This document shows, in pieces, positions 3,360-5,600 of a stretch of 5,600 bases of DNA (within the stretch, counting starts at the first letter, position 1; every line of letters begins with the position of its first letter). The stretch comes from Thioalkalivibrio sp. (GTDB taxonomy: Bacteria; Pseudomonadota; Gammaproteobacteria; Ectothiorhodospirales; Ectothiorhodospiraceae). Where the stretch lies: positions 1 through 5,600 of the forward strand of contig PWGH01000238.1 of assembly GCA_003555285.1 (NCBI GenBank), read 5' to 3'. Below the pieces are notes generated by a model, which ran no database searches, was not told the DNA's origin, and worked only from the letters and a program-made list of their open reading frames with translations. The position numbers and the translations under genes were made by a program.

Positions 3360-5600
3360 TCAATATAAATACCGCTGAAAACCCTCAAACCCCTCTCGAA
3401 TCTTGCCCACGGGGCCCAGCTCTTGCACCGCATCACCGACGCTGTGGTACTTCAGCGCAATCAGCTGCGGCAGCTTCGCCGTGTCGAGCTCGCTCACGCC
3501 CTGAGCGACATAGTGATCGAGGACGAATCGCAGAAATTCCTGCTGCCTGTAGTCGTAGTCGTGGCGATGGAAGATGCGCCCCTTGTGGGCATCCACTCGC
3601 TCGGCCCGGGTTACCGGCGCCAGGTTGAAGGCGATGTAGGCCAGCACATCGTATAGATCGCTGTGCTCGGCCTCGATCAGCTTGCCGACATCGGCCAACT
3701 GCTGCCTGCCGTAGCCCTTCTCCTCCAGCCCCTCCAGCAGCTTCTTCCGGGTATCCGGGCGGCCCCACAGGTGGCGTAGTTCGTCCTCGTCCCTGAACAA
3801 TTCGGGCAGGTCGCCGAACAGGCGCTGGATGAACTCGGCCGCGGAGATGGGCTTGCCGTCCGGACCCCAGAAGCTCGTGGCGGTCATGTGCTGGAGGAAG
3901 CGTTCCTTGCCGTCGGCCAGCCGGATCTTCACCTTGCGGCGTTTCCCGCAGATGCAGGGCCGTTCGCCGCAGACCTCGCAAGGTTCCGGCGGCTCCTTCT
4001 CGCAAACACACGGGCGCTCGCCACAAACACCGCACGCCGGAGGTGGCGGCCTGGTGCAACTGCAAGGACTGTTACCGCATTGTTCGCAGGGCTCAGGTGG
4101 CAGCGGCTCACCGTCCCACTCCGGATCACTGAAGTGCTCGTAGGCCTTCACGAAATCGTAGATCGTGAAGTAGTCCTTGCCGTCGAACAGCCGCGTGCCC
4201 CGGCCGATGATCTGCTTGAACTCGATCATGCTGTTGACCGGGCGCATCAGCACGATGTTGCGGACATTGCGCGCATCCACGCCCGTTGAGAGCTTCTGCG
4301 AGGTGGTGAGGATGGTCGGAATGGTCTTCTCGTTATCCTGGAACTGCTTCAGGAAGCGTTCGCCTTCCTTGCCATCGTTCGCTGTGACGCGCTCGCAATA
4401 ATGGGGATCGGTGCTGGTCTTGATCTGGTTGATCAGGTCGCGGACCGCCAGCGCATGTTCCTGGGTGGCGCAGAACACCAGCGTCTTCTCGCGCGGGTCG
4501 ATCTGGTCCATGAACAGCTTCACCCGGTAGCGTTCACGTTCCGCGATCTCGATGACACGGTTGAAGTCATCCTCGGTATAGCGCCGACCTGCTTCCACCT
4601 CACCTTCGATCACCTGATCGTCAACGGTATAGATATAGTCATCCAGGGTGGTGGCGATCTGCCGGACCTTGAAAGGCGTCAGGTAGCCGTCGTTGATGCC
4701 TTCCTTCAGCGAGTAGATGTAGACCGGCTCGCCGAAGTAGGCGTAGGTATCGACGTTGTGCCTCCGCTTGGGCGTCGCAGTCAGGCCCAGCTGCACGGCC
4801 GGCTGGAAATACTCCAGGATGCCCCGCCAGTTGCTCTCATCGTTGGCGCCGCCCCGGTGGCACTCGTCAATGACAATGAAATCGAAGAAATCCGGCGGGT
4901 AGTCGCCAAAATTGGGCGCCGGGTTGCCCTCGGCATCGCGCCCGGTCATAAACGTCTGGAAGATCGTGAAAAAGACGTTTCCGTTCTTCGGCACCCGGCC
5001 ATTCCTGCGGATGATCTCCGGATCGATGCGAACCAGAGCGTCCTCGGGAAAGGCGGAGAAATCGTTGAAGGCCTGGTTGGCCAGGATGTTCCGATCCGCC
5101 AGGAACAGGATGCGCGGCTGTCGGGCCGGTGTGCCCGAGGCACGCGCCGCCAGACTCCAGCGGGCATGAAAGAGCTTCCAGGCGATCTGGAAGGCGATGG
5201 CGGTCTTGCCGGTGCCGGTGGCGAGGGTCAGAAGAATGCGATCTCGACCGGCCGCGACGGCCTCCAGCGCCTGGTTGATGGCGTTGTGCTGGTAATAGCG
5301 CGCCTGCCAGAACCCGCCCTTGTCCTCGAAGGGAACCGCACCGAAGCGCTTCCGCCAGGTATCCTGAGCACCGACATCCTCGCCGAAGGTCTCGGCCCAC
5401 AGCGCCTCGGGGGTGGGCCAGGCATCGACCGGCCCTTCCGCGCCTGTGCGCATGTCCACCCGGTAGATGCCGTCGCCGTTGGTCGCGTAGGCGAATCGTG
5501 TCTGCAGGCGCTCGGCATAGCGCTTGGCCTGCGCCAGCCCCTCGGTCACCGGCAGGCTGCGCTTCTTGGTCTTGATCACCGCCAGCTTCTGGCCGCGATA
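3360..5600 (-). CDS. hsdR: HsdR, type I restriction R subunit (EcoAI/EcoEI type), N-terminus beyond window
   Basis: ATP-driven DNA translocase and endonuclease subunit of a type I RM complex; 746 residues are visible. The N-terminal end of the nuclease domain is outside the window; its last part is YRGQKLAVIKTKK then RSLPVTEGLAQAKRYAE. Helicase motifs follow in order: motif I ATGTGKT (5222-5202), DECH (4868-4857), TATP (4781-4770), KTLVFCAT, STGVDARNV and QIIGRGTRL (4214-4188). Next comes a Cys-rich insert of three zinc-finger-like units (4088-3948) and a C-terminal EcoEI_R_C-type domain ending EGFQRYLY. The motor looks intact, with no frameshift. Odd point: relatives have an E-x-K in the nuclease motif (LAVIEAK); here it reads LAVIKTK, with Lys (AAG, 5573-5571) in place of the Glu, so cleavage is probably lost. 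The hsdM that should follow is a remnant further down. Confidence 0.93.
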   Translation of the reverse strand, partial: YRGQKLAVIKTKKRSLPVTEGLAQAKRYAERLQTRFAYATNGDGIYRVDMRTGAEGPVDAWPTPEALWAETFGEDVGAQDTWRKRFGAVPFEDKGGFWQARYYQHNAINQALEAVAAGRDRILLTLATGTGKTAIAFQIAWKLFHARWSLAARASGTPARQPRILFLADRNILANQAFNDFSAFPEDALVRIDPEIIRRNGRVPKNGNVFFTIFQTFMTGRDAEGNPAPNFGDYPPDFFDFIVIDECHRGGANDESNWRGILEYFQPAVQLGLTATPKRRHNVDTYAYFGEPVYIYSLKEGINDGYLTPFKVRQIATTLDDYIYTVDDQVIEGEVEAGRRYTEDDFNRVIEIAERERYRVKLFMDQIDPREKTLVFCATQEHALAVRDLINQIKTSTDPHYCERVTANDGKEGERFLKQFQDNEKTIPTILTTSQKLSTGVDARNVRNIVLMRPVNSMIEFKQIIGRGTRLFDGKDYFTIYDFVKAYEHFSDPEWDGEPLPPEPCEQCGNSPCSCTRPPPPACGVCGERPCVCEKEPPEPCEVCGERPCICGKRRKVKIRLADGKERFLQHMTATSFWGPDGKPISAAEFIQRLFGDLPELFRDEDELRHLWGRPDTRKKLLEGLEEKGYGRQQLADVGKLIEAEHSDLYDVLAYIAFNLAPVTRAERVDAHKGRIFHRHDYDYRQQEFLRFVLDHYVAQGVSELDTAKLPQLIALKYHSVGDAVQELGPVGKIREGFEGFQRYLY
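3948..4088 (-). other. Three 18-residue CxxCG..PCxC repeats inside HsdR
   Basis: Within hsdR the protein has CEQCGNSPCSC, CGVCGERPCVC and CEVCGERPCIC, whose first Cys residues are spaced exactly 18 codons (54 bases) apart and joined by Pro/Glu-rich linkers. The four Cys per unit suggest three small zinc-binding knuckles between the motor and the C-terminal domain, where contact with HsdM or HsdS is expected. I recall similar Cys-rich stretches in EcoAI-type relatives; metal binding is inferred. Confidence 0.8.

Noticed and set aside
3433..4065. 210-codon minus-strand open frame overlapping hsdR
   Set aside because: It is an alternative frame of the hsdR 3' half, Arg/Gly/Ala-rich, without any family pattern.
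3948..4088. 54-base periodic repeats considered as a CRISPR or minisatellite
   Set aside because: The units lie in frame inside hsdR and encode a conserved Cys pattern; there are no separate spacers.

Overview
The window looks like part of a defense or genomic island from a high-GC proteobacterium. The phylum is inferred from codon usage, protein style and GTAGGGTG-type repeats; the genus cannot be told. Every gene I can support lies on the minus strand, so the biological order runs from position 5600 down to 1. The long plus-strand open frames are antisense shadows.

Reading in the direction of transcription: (1) an almost complete EcoAI/EcoEI-type HsdR restriction subunit (5600-3360), cut at its N-terminus by the window edge, with a suspicious Lys where the nuclease Glu is expected; (2) a short scrap of a different HsdR carrying the TATP helicase motif (about 3348-3268); (3) two inverted GTAGGGTG repeats (3257-3156); (4) a Phd/YefM-type antitoxin (3050-2769) with three TGTAC boxes at an exact 12-bp period in front of it, overlapped by a truncated ParE/RelE toxin (2772-2641); (5) an HsdM methylase fragment cut at both ends, with catalytic motif NSPY instead of NPPY/F (about 2554-1859); (6) the C-terminal end of an HI1420-type antidote protein (1858-1754); (7) a VapC/PIN fragment that starts just after the first catalytic Asp (1595-1398); (8) two pieces of the second HsdR, namely the Walker A region (1362-1015) fused out of frame to a C-terminal piece (1019-893); (9) an intact HigB-HigA module (868-292) with a clear promoter and palindromic operator; (10) an orphan C-terminal tail (291-203) that overlaps, by ATGA, the start of a RhuM-family gene running off the window (205-1).

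The whole therefore reads as a decayed type I restriction-modification locus in which pieces of RM genes alternate with toxin-antitoxin genes from at least four families. Only higBA looks fully intact. phd looks intact but its toxin is broken. HsdR is long and helicase-complete but probably nuclease-defective, and HsdM cannot methylate. There is no recognisable HsdS in the window. The most rewarding points are the mosaic structure, the compact higBA control region with a possibly leaderless toxin mRNA, and the 12-bp-phased TGTAC array.
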